Shown here piece by piece: positions 15,459 through 23,111 of a stretch of DNA of 42,970 nt (the stretch's first letter is position 1; each line of letters starts with the position of its first letter). The stretch spans positions 1 to 42,970 of the forward strand of contig JARLHA010000019.1 in NCBI GenBank assembly GCA_031292485.1, given 5' to 3'. Under the pieces are notes generated by a model. The model did not search any database. It was not told the DNA's origin and saw nothing but the letters and a program-made list of their open reading frames with translations. The position numbers were made by a program, and so were the translations under genes. Source of the stretch: Mucilaginibacter sp. (GTDB taxonomy: Bacteria; Bacteroidota; Bacteroidia; Sphingobacteriales; Sphingobacteriaceae).

Positions 15459-15496
15459 TTTACCAATGCAAGCGTTATATCCGGTATCCAATCATC

Positions 15497-16915
15497 ATGA
15501 GATCATCCATCTTAATTCTTTCTTTCGTTATAATGGTAACAGCAGCCTCAGCTCAAAGCCGCCAGCAGCAAAAAGTGGATTCTGTTTTCCAGCAGGTAAA
15601 AAAGTATTTTAACCAAAAAAATGCTGATGCAATTTACAACATGGCCGGGGATGCGTTTCAGACAGAACTAAGCATCGACGCGTTTAATGTCGTGGCCAAC
15701 AAACAGTTATTCCCATTAGGCGAAATAAAAGAATCAACCCTGATCAGTTTTGTAAACAACAACGTTGCCACTTACAAACTAAAGTTCGATGCCATCACGC
15801 TGCAATTGCTGATGAGCCTTGATAAAAAAAACAAGCTGGAACTTTTCCTGTTTCAGCCATACCAGGAACCTGTTGGCGATAAAACCGCTTTGGTTCCTTC
15901 AGGTAATCCTTTAAAAACGAATACAGACAGGAAGGTTGATTCGGTAGCACGTAGGTATATCCAAAAAGCCAATACCGTTGGCCTGTGTATCGGCGTGATC
16001 GATAACGGGAACATCAGTACCTATGGTTATGGCGAAACTGTAAAAGGCAATGGAAAGATACCGAATGGGGACATTTTTTTCGAGCTTGGCTCCATCACCA
16101 AAACATTTACGGCCATCCTGCTGGCTTATTATGTGAACGAAGGAAAAGTAAGCCTGCGGGACCCTATCCGGAAATACCTTCCGGATTCGGTTGCCGCCAA
16201 TCCGCAATTGGCATCTATAACATTACAGGAATTATGCAACCATACTTCCGGACTTGAAAGGCTGCCGGATAACCTGATCCCGCATGCAACTGATCCTTTA
16301 AACCCTTACAAAGATTATACAAAGGAATTACTTTACGAATACCTCAAATCCTGCAAAATAAAAAGCCAGCCAGGAACGCAATACGCTTATTCGAATCTCG
16401 GCGTTGGCTTACTGGGCAGCATTTTGGAAACCATCAGTCAAAAACCTTATGAAGAAATGGTAAGGGAGATTATTTGCAAGCCACTGGGAATGTATAGTAC
16501 CGCGCAATTTTTAAACCCGCTGGCTATGCCGCGCTTTGTACAGGTGTATAACGCCGGCGGCATGCCAACGCCACCCTGGGATTTTGATGTACTGGCACCC
16601 TGCGGTGCGCTGCGATCAACATTAAACGACATGCTGTTATATGCTAAAGCAAATTTGCATCCCGGCAATGACAAGCTTGGAAAGGCCATTGAATTAAGCC
16701 ATCATATTACCTTTACAAAAGAGGTGAAGATAGCTATGGCCTGGCACATCATCACCGTAAATGGGGTCGACTATTTTTTTCACAATGGCGGCACCAACGG
16801 CAGCAGCAGTTTTATGGCTTTTAAAACTGCAAAAAACATCGCGGTGGTTGTCCTGTCAAACGCGGTGGAAAGTACCGATGAACTGGGGACGGATGTCTTA
16901 AAGAAACTTCAATAA
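15497..16915 (+). CDS. Periplasmic serine hydrolase (class C beta-lactamase fold) with N-terminal DUF3887-like domain
   Basis: 472 residues. Signal peptide about 1-20 (ending ASA-QS). Residues 25-122 fit a DUF3887-like domain (VDSVFQQVKKYFNQKNADAIYNM). From about 145 the beta-lactamase/DD-peptidase fold shows S199-I-T-K202, Y298-S-N300 and H429-N-G431, the SxxK, YxN and HxG catalytic motifs. All are intact, so an active esterase or peptidase is expected; AmpH-like or EstB-like substrates cannot be told apart. It converges on the DJ-1 gene across a palindromic repeat. Confidence 0.87.
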   Translation: MRSSILILSFVIMVTAASAQSRQQQKVDSVFQQVKKYFNQKNADAIYNMAGDAFQTELSIDAFNVVANKQLFPLGEIKESTLISFVNNNVATYKLKFDAITLQLLMSLDKKNKLELFLFQPYQEPVGDKTALVPSGNPLKTNTDRKVDSVARRYIQKANTVGLCIGVIDNGNISTYGYGETVKGNGKIPNGDIFFELGSITKTFTAILLAYYVNEGKVSLRDPIRKYLPDSVAANPQLASITLQELCNHTSGLERLPDNLIPHATDPLNPYKDYTKELLYEYLKSCKIKSQPGTQYAYSNLGVGLLGSILETISQKPYEEMVREIICKPLGMYSTAQFLNPLAMPRFVQVYNAGGMPTPPWDFDVLAPCGALRSTLNDMLLYAKANLHPGNDKLGKAIELSHHITFTKEVKIAMAWHIITVNGVDYFFHNGGTNGSSSFMAFKTAKNIAVVVLSNAVESTDELGTDVLKKLQ

Positions 16916-16920
16916 TAATT

Positions 16921-17040
16921 TTGTCATTGCGATCCGCCCATTTGCGGAGGCAATCGCGAACTTTGTTTAACCGCTGTGTGTCCTCATTTGACATTGTAAT
17001 GAGGTATAGTTCGCGATTGCTTCGTGCCTCGCAATGACAA
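16921..17040. repeat. Cruciform palindromic repeat (GTCATTGCGA type)
   Basis: Outer arms TTGTCATTGCGA 16921-16932 and TCGCAATGACAA 17029-17040 are exact complements. Second arms GCAATCGCGAACT 16950-16962 and AGTTCGCGATTGC 17008-17020 also pair exactly. Small hairpins lie inside: TCCGC 16933-16937 with GCGGA 16944-16948, and CCTCAT 16982-16987 with ATGAGG 16999-17004. It sits between convergent genes and resembles widespread GTCATTGCGA intergenic repeats. Confidence 0.85.
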
Positions 17041-17050
17041 TTAGGATAAA

Positions 17051-17605
17051 CTAATATTCCTCGTGTATCCCCTCTGCAAATTCCTCAATCATTTTTTTGT
17101 TAAATGCATCCAGGTCGGCGGGCCGGCGGCTGGTAACAAGGCCATTGTCAACCACTACTTCTTCATCAATCCATTCTGCGCCCGCATTTTTCAGGTCAGT
17201 TTTTATGGAAGGGTAGGAAGTTAATTTGCGGCCGTAAATCATATCGGTTTCAATCAGTATTTGCGGACCGTGGCAAATAGCGGCGATAGGTTTGCCTTCC
17301 TCTAAAAACGAAGCGACGAAGGCAACAGCCTCTGCATTTTGGCGTAATTTGTTGGGATTCAATACACCGCCAGGTAAAACCAGCGCATCGTAGTCATCCG
17401 GGCTTACATCGCCTACCTGGCGATCGACATCAATTTCGATTCCCCAGTTAGTTTTATCCCAGGCTTTAATTTTACCTTTTTTTGGTGATATAACGTGCAC
17501 CGTAGCACCTGCTGCCTCAAGGGCCGCTTTCGGGCTGGTGAGTTCTATTTGTTCAAATCCTTCTTCGGTAAGGATCGCCACTTTACGATTACTTAAAGTT
17601 GCCAT
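17051..17605 (-). CDS. DJ-1/PfpI family protein
   Basis: 184 residues, cytosolic. The nucleophile elbow AAICHGPQIL places C111-H112, with an upstream glutamate in EGFEQIEL (E15/E18) as in PfpI/YhbO-type proteins; LVLPGG is at about 75-80. These proteins are stress-linked hydrolases, glyoxalases or proposed deglycases; the exact activity is uncertain. The LysR gene lies 134 bases upstream on the same strand. A 7-bp inverted repeat (GATTAAA 17621-17627 with TTTAATC 17638-17644) is just upstream of the start. Confidence 0.88.
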   Translation of the reverse strand: MATLSNRKVAILTEEGFEQIELTSPKAALEAAGATVHVISPKKGKIKAWDKTNWGIEIDVDRQVGDVSPDDYDALVLPGGVLNPNKLRQNAEAVAFVASFLEEGKPIAAICHGPQILIETDMIYGRKLTSYPSIKTDLKNAGAEWIDEEVVVDNGLVTSRRPADLDAFNKKMIEEFAEGIHEEY

Positions 17606-17739
17606 GATATATAAATTATTGATTAAAAATTAGAAAATTTAATCTTTATATAAAGACAAACAGGCTTTGAAATGGTTTTAAGAATTTGGCGGAGTACCGT
17701 GGCTATTTATTTTCATCCATAAATAAAGGATCTCAGCGT

Positions 17740-18639
17740 TCAGTCCCTGATATGCTTTAAAGCATACTCGATGAAATTACTGGTAAGCCCATAATCTTCC
17801 GTACCCTTACGGCGAATGAAAAAGAAATCGCGGGTTATTTTTAAGCCTTCAATAGGTACTTCAACCAGATCCCCTTCGGCAAGTTGGCGAACGATAGAAG
17901 GCCGGGGCATAAATCCCAGGCACTGATCGGCCAAAAGGAAATTTTTCAATGCTTCCGTACCGCCCAGCCTGATTTTTACAGAAAGGTCGGCAGGTTTAAT
18001 GTGCAGGGCCGATAGTGAGCGCAATAAAGCGTCCAGCGTTCCCGAACCCCTTTCCCTTAATGCAAGCGGCGTCTTTACAAACTGCTTCAGCGTTAATGAC
18101 CTCCCGGCCAGCGGGCTTTTGGCGGAGCATACCGGGATCACCTCATCGCTCATGAACGGTTTATAGGAAACGGTGGTTAACTTATTATCTGCTTCAATAA
18201 TACCAATATCCACTTCGTGATTGAGCAGGGCGTTTAAAATATATTCGGAGTTACGGTTCACGAGCTGAACATCCACATTGGCATATTCCCGTTGAAAACC
18301 TGATAATATCGAAGGCAAAATATAAAGGGCGATGGTAGTACTGGCACCCAGCCGCAAATGCCCTGCAGCATGCGAAAGGCTGCTTAATACCGAGAGATCA
18401 TATTCAGCTTTCCGTTCAATCTCTGTCGCCTGCAGCAGGTACTCGTTTAATTTTTTACCGGCTTCGGTTAATAGGATGCTATTTCCCTTCCGTTCAAATA
18501 AAGGCACTTTATATTGATCTTCCAGCGCTTTAATATGCTTGCTAACGGCCGGCTGCGTAACAAAAAGCGTTTGCGCCGCCTTGCTGAAACTTAAATTGGC
18601 AGCAACCTGCATAAAAACACGGTGAGAGAAAGAGATCAT
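17740..18639 (-). CDS. LysR-family transcriptional regulator
   Basis: 299 residues. The N-terminal winged HTH is clear: FMQVAANLSFSKAAQTLFVTQPAVSKHIKALEDQ (residues 9-42) and PLFERKGNSILLTEAGKKL. Residues about 92-297 form the periplasmic-binding-like effector domain (LRLGASTTIALYILPSIL...). The effector is unknown; the sequence is of the CysB/CbbR-like style. The gene is read toward the DJ-1 gene, and a perfect 13-bp palindrome overlaps its own promoter box, so autoregulation is likely. No divergent target gene is adjacent. Confidence 0.9.
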   Translation of the reverse strand: MISFSHRVFMQVAANLSFSKAAQTLFVTQPAVSKHIKALEDQYKVPLFERKGNSILLTEAGKKLNEYLLQATEIERKAEYDLSVLSSLSHAAGHLRLGASTTIALYILPSILSGFQREYANVDVQLVNRNSEYILNALLNHEVDIGIIEADNKLTTVSYKPFMSDEVIPVCSAKSPLAGRSLTLKQFVKTPLALRERGSGTLDALLRSLSALHIKPADLSVKIRLGGTEALKNFLLADQCLGFMPRPSIVRQLAEGDLVEVPIEGLKITRDFFFIRRKGTEDYGLTSNFIEYALKHIRD

Positions 18640-18643
18640 AGCG

Positions 18644-18678
18644 TTATACTGTTTTCAAAGATAAGGAAAACAGTATAA
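18644..18678. promoter_or_regulatory. LysR operator/promoter: perfect 13-bp inverted repeat
   Basis: TTATACTGTTTTC (18644-18656) and GAAAACAGTATAA (18666-18678) are exact complements with a nine-base spacer. The minus-strand -7 box TATCTTTG (18656-18663) falls inside it, 16 bases before the LysR ATG. The site would place a bound regulator directly over the promoter. Confidence 0.75.
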
Positions 18679-18706
18679 TTAAAAGTTATAAGGGGTTTTT
18701 GATTTT

Positions 18707-18868
18707 GTAGAGACGCAATATTTTGCGTCTCCCGCAAGCAAGTCACCTCAGACAGACGCCTTATATTGGCACGTTGGATCAAAGACGCAAAATATTGCGT
18801 CTCTACGGGAATTTTATTCAGCATGCAGGAGACGCAAAATATTGCGTCTCTACGGGAATTTTATTCAG
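18707..18868. repeat. GAGACGCAAAATATTGCGTCTC palindromic repeats, partly tandem
   Basis: Two identical 39-bp copies, 18783-18821 and 18830-18868, start 47 bases apart; each holds an AGACGCAA...TTGCGTCT palindrome followed by CTACGGGAATTTTATTCAG. A third, inverted copy of the palindrome is at 18707-18735. The last copy contains the stop codon of the 18865-19653 gene. Confidence 0.9.
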
Positions 18869-19653
18869 TTTTTTATCTTTTCAAAATACTGCCCGGTGAA
18901 TTTATAAACAATGTGCCCTAAGGTAACCCTGCCGCCTTCGTCAACAACAGGCAAAGTTATCGTTTGCGAGGCTGGATCATAATGGATATCAGCATCTTTT
19001 ATATTTTTTGTAACAGAGAATGAATTATAATCATAATAAAGCTTATTATGTAATCCGCTGTTGGTTTTGATAAGCTTTGCATCAACCAGCTTTCCATTTT
19101 CAATTGAAAAAATCCTCATGCCTTTTCCCTTGTCTTTCCCGGAAAACACGCCATAATAGACGGCGAGATAATAGACATGATTATTGGCACTCATATTATA
19201 TAAATCAGCATAGGCATAAATATATTTTTCGCTTTCTCCTGAAGCAGTATCCAGAATGGAATTTACTTTCTGCCCTGCCTTATATTGCATTACATTAGCG
19301 AAATCATGCATGGTTCCTCCCATATGAGTATCCCAGGAGTATATTCTGAATTGCCCGTCGGCAGATTCAATGGTTGCCAAGCCAATGTCTGCAAAGCTTG
19401 AAAATTTCTGACTAATTGTAAATGGGTATTTACTGGTATAATGCTGCAATTTTCGTCCAAAAATATCATTGGCTTTTGCGAGCGAATCAGACACTGCTAA
19501 AATATCCGATGTAGTGTCGCCTTGCTTCCCATACCAATAGTCAATCCTGTTAAAAGCGTTAACAAGATCTGTTTCGATGGCCTTTGGAGTTTGGGCAAAT
19601 GTAATAATAGGAACAAAGAATAGTAAGTAAACAAGCAGCCTAAATGCTTTCAT
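18865..19653 (-). CDS. Secreted protein of unknown function
   Basis: 262 residues from the ATG at 19653, with a signal peptide of about 20 residues (LLVYLLFFVPIITFAQ). The mature part is beta-rich and contains RIDYWYGKQGDTTSD, QFRIYSWDTHMGGTMHDFANV and a C-terminal TLGHIVYKFTGQYFEKI segment. I do not recognise a family. A TTG one codon upstream is possible but not preferred. The TGA stop (18865-18867) lies in a dispersed palindromic repeat, so the reading frame may have been cut or closed by repeat insertion. Confidence 0.75.
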   Translation of the reverse strand: MKAFRLLVYLLFFVPIITFAQTPKAIETDLVNAFNRIDYWYGKQGDTTSDILAVSDSLAKANDIFGRKLQHYTSKYPFTISQKFSSFADIGLATIESADGQFRIYSWDTHMGGTMHDFANVMQYKAGQKVNSILDTASGESEKYIYAYADLYNMSANNHVYYLAVYYGVFSGKDKGKGMRIFSIENGKLVDAKLIKTNSGLHNKLYYDYNSFSVTKNIKDADIHYDPASQTITLPVVDEGGRVTLGHIVYKFTGQYFEKIKN

Positions 19654-19672
19654 CAAAAATAATTTTTTAATA

Positions 19673-19706
19673 AAAATAGGGATAATCTCCCGATCATCCC
19701 TATTTT
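19673..19706 (-). terminator. Hairpin downstream of asd, candidate terminator
   Basis: AAAATAGGGAT (19673-19683) and ATCCCTATTTT (19696-19706) form a perfect 11-bp stem with a 12-base loop. Read on the minus strand the stem runs into a T-rich stretch, fitting termination of asd ahead of the next gene. Confidence 0.55.
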
Positions 19707-19710
19707 AAAA

Positions 19711-19798
19711 GTGGATTATGTTGATTGTGTGAGTGGTCGATTAAGTTTAGAAAAGGTTAACTCAATCAACCTAATCCAACTTATTCAACCCAATCAAC
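19711..19798. repeat. CAATCAAC words forming an inverted repeat
   Basis: GTGGATTATGTTGATTG (19711-19727) is complementary to CAATCAACCTAATCCAAC (from 19763) apart from one mismatch and one bulge. CAATCAAC recurs at 19791-19798, where its last base is the first base of the asd stop on the plus strand. Confidence 0.65.
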
Positions 19799-20805
19799 TA
19801 AGCTTCAACCGCCTGCCCTATCAAATGATTGGCATACAAATATTCAGCAATCTGCACGGCATTGGTAGCAGCGCCTTTACGAAGGTTATCTGATACGATC
19901 CAGCAGTTTAAGGTATTCGGCTGGCTTTCGTCACGGCGGATGCGGCCTACAAATACTTCGTCTTTATCATGCGCGTCAAGCGGCATTGGATATTTTAAGT
20001 TAGCAGGATCATCTACCACAATAATACCCGGCGATTTTGCAAGCAGTTCGCGCAGTTCAGCAACATCAAAGTCGTTCAAAAACTCAATATTTACCGATTC
20101 AGAATGGCCGCCCATTACCGGGATGCGCACAGTAGTAGCAGTAATTTTAATACTGTCATCACCCATGATCTTGTTGGTTTCATTCACCATTTTCATTTCT
20201 TCCTTGGTATAGCCATTCTCGGTAAACACGTCGATATGCGGCAATACGTTAAGGTCGATCTGGTATGGGTAAGCCTTAGGGCCGTCGATGCCTTTACGCT
20301 CGTTAAACAGCTGGTCGACCGCTTTAACACCTGTACCGGTTACTGATTGATAGGTTGATACTACCACCCTTTTAATTTTATATTTATCGTGCAATGGTTT
20401 TAAGGCCACTACCATTTGTATGGTTGAGCAATTTGGGTTAGCTATAATTTTATCTTCGGCGGTTAATACATTGGCATTAACTTCGGGCACTACCAGTTTT
20501 TTGGTAGGGTCCATACGCCATGCGGAAGAATTATCGATAACGGTGGTGCCGGCTGCTGCAAAAAGAGGCGCCTGGCTCAATGAAGTGCTGCCCCCCGCCG
20601 AAAATAAGGCTACATCGGGCTTCTGTTTTATCGCATCCTCAACAGAAACTACCTTGTACTGCTTACCCTTAAAAGTGATTTCCTTACCTACACTTTTCTC
20701 TGAAGCTACCGGAATTAATTCTGTAACGGGGAAGTTGCGTTCTTCAAGAACCTGCAACATTTTGGTGCCTACTAATCCTGTAGCACCTACTACTGCGACT
20801 TTCAT
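19798..20805 (-). CDS. asd: Aspartate-semialdehyde dehydrogenase
   Basis: 335 residues; reduces aspartyl phosphate to aspartate semialdehyde with NADPH for lysine, threonine and methionine synthesis. NADP loop VVGATGLVG (5-13), active-site cysteine in IANPNCSTIQ (C126), and the histidine in MGGHSESVNIEF (H234). Length and motifs are normal. A near-consensus box CATATTTG lies at 20841-20848 on the minus strand. It is divergent from tdh, so a threonine-forming and a threonine-degrading enzyme share one intergenic region. Confidence 0.95.
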   Translation of the reverse strand: MKVAVVGATGLVGTKMLQVLEERNFPVTELIPVASEKSVGKEITFKGKQYKVVSVEDAIKQKPDVALFSAGGSTSLSQAPLFAAAGTTVIDNSSAWRMDPTKKLVVPEVNANVLTAEDKIIANPNCSTIQMVVALKPLHDKYKIKRVVVSTYQSVTGTGVKAVDQLFNERKGIDGPKAYPYQIDLNVLPHIDVFTENGYTKEEMKMVNETNKIMGDDSIKITATTVRIPVMGGHSESVNIEFLNDFDVAELRELLAKSPGIIVVDDPANLKYPMPLDAHDKDEVFVGRIRRDESQPNTLNCWIVSDNLRKGAATNAVQIAEYLYANHLIGQAVEA

Positions 20806-20945
20806 TGTTTAAATTGTTTATGAATAAAATATTTTAGCTACAAATATGCGGTTTTTTGTTGAAAAATAGGAATGTTAGATGTTAAATGAAATCAAAAGTC
20901 TGTAAAATCCATAGATTTTAATGATGAAAATATTGCTCACCATTG

Positions 20946-20985
20946 CAACTTTCCAACATTACAACCTTTCAACCCTACAACATTT
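20946..20985 (+). repeat. Five exact CAACNNNN units (8-bp period)
   Basis: CAACTTTC, CAACATTA, CAACCTTT, CAACCCTA and CAACATTT follow one another without gaps, directly upstream of the tdh promoter box. Confidence 0.8.
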
Positions 20986-20998
20986 ACAAGCAATTTCC

Positions 20999-21006
20999 TA
21001 CATTTG
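20999..21006 (+). promoter_or_regulatory. -7 box (TACATTTG) of tdh
   Basis: Exact TAnnTTTG match, 20 bases before ATG 21027. Confidence 0.6.
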
Positions 21007-21026
21007 CAGCCTCAAACCGGCTTTGC

Positions 21027-21980
21027 ATGAGCGAAAAGATATTGGTTATTGGTGCTAACGGACAAATAGGCACCGAACTGGTTGCTATATTAAGGGGAAT
21101 ACACGGGGCAGACGCTGTAATTGCTTCAGACCTGAAAAGCCCTATCTATAACTTACGAAAAAACAGCGGCCCTTATGAGATCGTCAACGTTTTGGATAAG
21201 GATAACCTGCACCATATTTTTGAAAAACACCGCCCTACCCAGGTTTACCACCTGGCGGCGATATTATCAGCCGTAGGCGAACAAAAACCAAAACTTGCCT
21301 GGGACCTGAACATGACAGGCCTGCTGCATGTGCTCGATTTTTCAGTTGAGTTTAATGTAAAGAAAGTTTTCTGGCCAAGTTCAATAGCCGTTTTCGGGCC
21401 ACACTCGCCGCAATGGGACACGCCGCAGTATTGTGTAATGGACCCTAACACCGTTTACGGCTTCAGCAAACTGGCAGGTGAGCGCTGGTGCGAATATTAT
21501 TTTAACAGATATAACCTGGATGTACGCAGCCTCCGTTACCCCGGCCTGATCGGCTGGCGGGCCAACCCCGGCGGTGGAACCACGGATTACGCCGTGCATA
21601 TTTTTCACCAGGCGCTTAAAACAGGCACCTATGAAAGCTTCCTGTCCGCAAACACAGCGTTACCCATGATGTATATGGAAGATGCCATACGGGCCACTAT
21701 CATGCTGATGGATGCCCCTGCTGACAAAGTGCAGATCCGCTCGTCGTACAACCTGGCAGGCATCAGTTTTACACCAACGCAACTGGCGGAGGAGATTAAA
21801 AAACATATCCCGGGGTTTGAGATCAGTTACAGTGATAACGATCCGCGCCAGCAAATTGCCGATAGCTGGCCGAAATCAATTGATGACAGCTATGCCCAAA
21901 ATGAATGGGGCTGGCAACTGGAGTACGACCTGCCAAAAATTGTGGCAGATATGCTGCAGAATTTGAAAGAAATTGTTTGA
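21027..21980 (+). CDS. tdh: L-threonine 3-dehydrogenase, SDR type
   Basis: 317 residues from ATG 21027. It oxidises threonine to 2-amino-3-ketobutyrate with NAD+. Rossmann loop GANGQIG at 9-15, catalytic SS near 118, Y144-GFS-K148, and LRYPGLIGWRANPGGGTTDYAV, a block characteristic of the short-chain (GalE-like) threonine dehydrogenases of Bacteroidota. This distinguishes it from a sugar epimerase. An upstream ATG at 20943 would add 28 residues that cross the promoter box and the CAAC array, so it is rejected. No kbl gene is adjacent in the window. Confidence 0.9.
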   Translation: MSEKILVIGANGQIGTELVAILRGIHGADAVIASDLKSPIYNLRKNSGPYEIVNVLDKDNLHHIFEKHRPTQVYHLAAILSAVGEQKPKLAWDLNMTGLLHVLDFSVEFNVKKVFWPSSIAVFGPHSPQWDTPQYCVMDPNTVYGFSKLAGERWCEYYFNRYNLDVRSLRYPGLIGWRANPGGGTTDYAVHIFHQALKTGTYESFLSANTALPMMYMEDAIRATIMLMDAPADKVQIRSSYNLAGISFTPTQLAEEIKKHIPGFEISYSDNDPRQQIADSWPKSIDDSYAQNEWGWQLEYDLPKIVADMLQNLKEIV

Positions 21981-21999
21981 TGGACACGAATTGTCACGA

Positions 22000-22117
22000 A
22001 TTATATCGAATTTCACGAATTGAATTTATAGCGAATGCTTTTTAATTCGTACAATTCGCGTCATTTTAATTCGTGAAATTAGTGTTAATTGCATTCGTGA
22101 ATATTAGTGTTAATTAT
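22000..22117. repeat. AATTCGTG / AATTAGTG iterated inverted repeat
   Basis: The left part carries CACGAATT and CGAATT words, the right part their complements: TTTAATTCGTGAAATTAG, then ATTAGTGTTAATT twice (about 22078-22116). The two halves can pair imperfectly. The region ends at the start of the YebC gene. Confidence 0.65.
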
Positions 22118-22119
22118 AT

Positions 22120-22845
22120 ATGGGAAGAGCATTTGAATTTCGTAAGGAAAGAAAACTAAAGCGCTGGAGCAAAATGGCAGTGCAGTTTACCCGTTTGGGT
22201 AAGGAAATTGTAATGGCTGTAAAAGCCGGAGGCGGTGACCCTAACACCAACTCACGTTTAAGAACCGCTATACAGAACTCAAAGGCAGTAAACATGCCGA
22301 AAGACCGCGTTGAAGCGGCTATCAAACGCGCTATCAGTCGCGATGAAAAAGACTACGAAGAAATTGTGTACGAAGGCTATGCACCGCATGGTGTGGCCAT
22401 ACTGGTAGAAACTGCTACGGATAATATTAATCGCACAGTGGCTAACGTTCGCAGTTATTTTACAAAATACGGTGGCTCATTGGGTAAAACGGGGTCGCTT
22501 GATTTTATTTTCAGCCGGAAGTCTGTTTTTACATTTGAACCCGGCGACCGCGACCTGGAAGACCTGGAGTTTGAACTGATAGATGCCGGTTTGGAAGACT
22601 TATTTGTGGAGGCCGATGAAAACGGCAACGATATTGCTGTAGTACATGCAGCTTTTGAAGATTTCGGAAAGATGCAAAAGGCGATGGAAGAGGCTGGCCT
22701 TGAAGTTAAATCGGCCAAGCTGGAACGGGTAGCACAATCATTCCACGAAGTAACCGAAGACCAGGTTACGGACATTATGAAACTGATTGACCGTTTGGAA
22801 GAGGATGATGATGTACAAGCGGTTTACCATAATATGCAGGAGTAG
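22120..22845 (+). CDS. YebC/PmpR (TACO1) family protein
   Basis: 241 residues with the diagnostic start GRAFEFRKERKLKRW and AGGGDPNTNSRLRTAIQNSKAVNMPKD (about 38-64). The family was long annotated as DNA-binding transcription factors; recent work ties YebC/TACO1 proteins to translation of difficult peptide stretches such as polyproline. Length and both domains (N-terminal helical, C-terminal two-lobed) are normal. The next gene on the strand is 50 bases away, separated by GATTTCGGAT repeats. Confidence 0.93.
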   Translation: MGRAFEFRKERKLKRWSKMAVQFTRLGKEIVMAVKAGGGDPNTNSRLRTAIQNSKAVNMPKDRVEAAIKRAISRDEKDYEEIVYEGYAPHGVAILVETATDNINRTVANVRSYFTKYGGSLGKTGSLDFIFSRKSVFTFEPGDRDLEDLEFELIDAGLEDLFVEADENGNDIAVVHAAFEDFGKMQKAMEEAGLEVKSAKLERVAQSFHEVTEDQVTDIMKLIDRLEEDDDVQAVYHNMQE

Positions 22846-22848
22846 GGT

Positions 22849-22881
22849 GATTTCGGATATCGGATTTTCGATTTCGGATTA
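22849..22881. repeat. GATTTCGGAT direct repeat
   Basis: GATTTCGGAT at 22849-22858 and 22870-22879 fills the gap between the YebC and DUF2442 genes, 21 bases apart. Confidence 0.55.
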
Positions 22882-22895
22882 AAAAAAAACAATAT

Positions 22896-23111
22896 ATGCC
22901 ATTGTTGAGTACACGTAAAAACGATAAGAAAGTTAAAGTAACGTTTGGCAATGGCTTGCTTTTTGTTGAAAAGGAGAATGGCAAGCAGCAGGCCTTCCCG
23001 CTGGAATGGTTTCCTGAATTGCAAAAGGCGACGGATGAAGAGCGGGAAGACTGGATACAAACGGAAAAAGGCTTACATTTTAATAAGCTTAACCTGGATG
23101 TTTTGCTATAG
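22896..23111 (+). CDS. DUF2442 domain-containing protein
   Basis: A 71-residue protein. The segment FPLEWFPELQKATDEEREDW and the ending GLHFNKLNLDVLL match DUF2442, small proteins that often contain a PLxWFPxL motif and end in a GIHWPxLDED-like turn. Some DUF2442 proteins partner with DUF4160 proteins in toxin-antitoxin-like pairs; no DUF4160 gene is present, so it is an orphan here. Function unknown. Confidence 0.8.
   Translation: MPLLSTRKNDKKVKVTFGNGLLFVEKENGKQQAFPLEWFPELQKATDEEREDWIQTEKGLHFNKLNLDVLL

Noticed and set aside
18636..18824. 62-codon open frame on the minus strand
   Set aside because: It is composed of the LysR operator and AGACGCAA repeats and shows no protein-like features.
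18707..18868. Possible CRISPR array
   Set aside because: Only two tandem units, themselves palindromic, with an eight-base spacer and no cas genes.
19654..19661. TATTTTTG box directly touching the ATG of the unknown secreted protein
   Set aside because: The box abuts ATG 19653, so transcription from it would start inside the signal peptide codons; probably coincidental.
20943..21026. 28-residue N-terminal extension of tdh
   Set aside because: It would translate the CAACNNNN array and the TACATTTG promoter box; the Rossmann motif already starts normally at ATG 21027.
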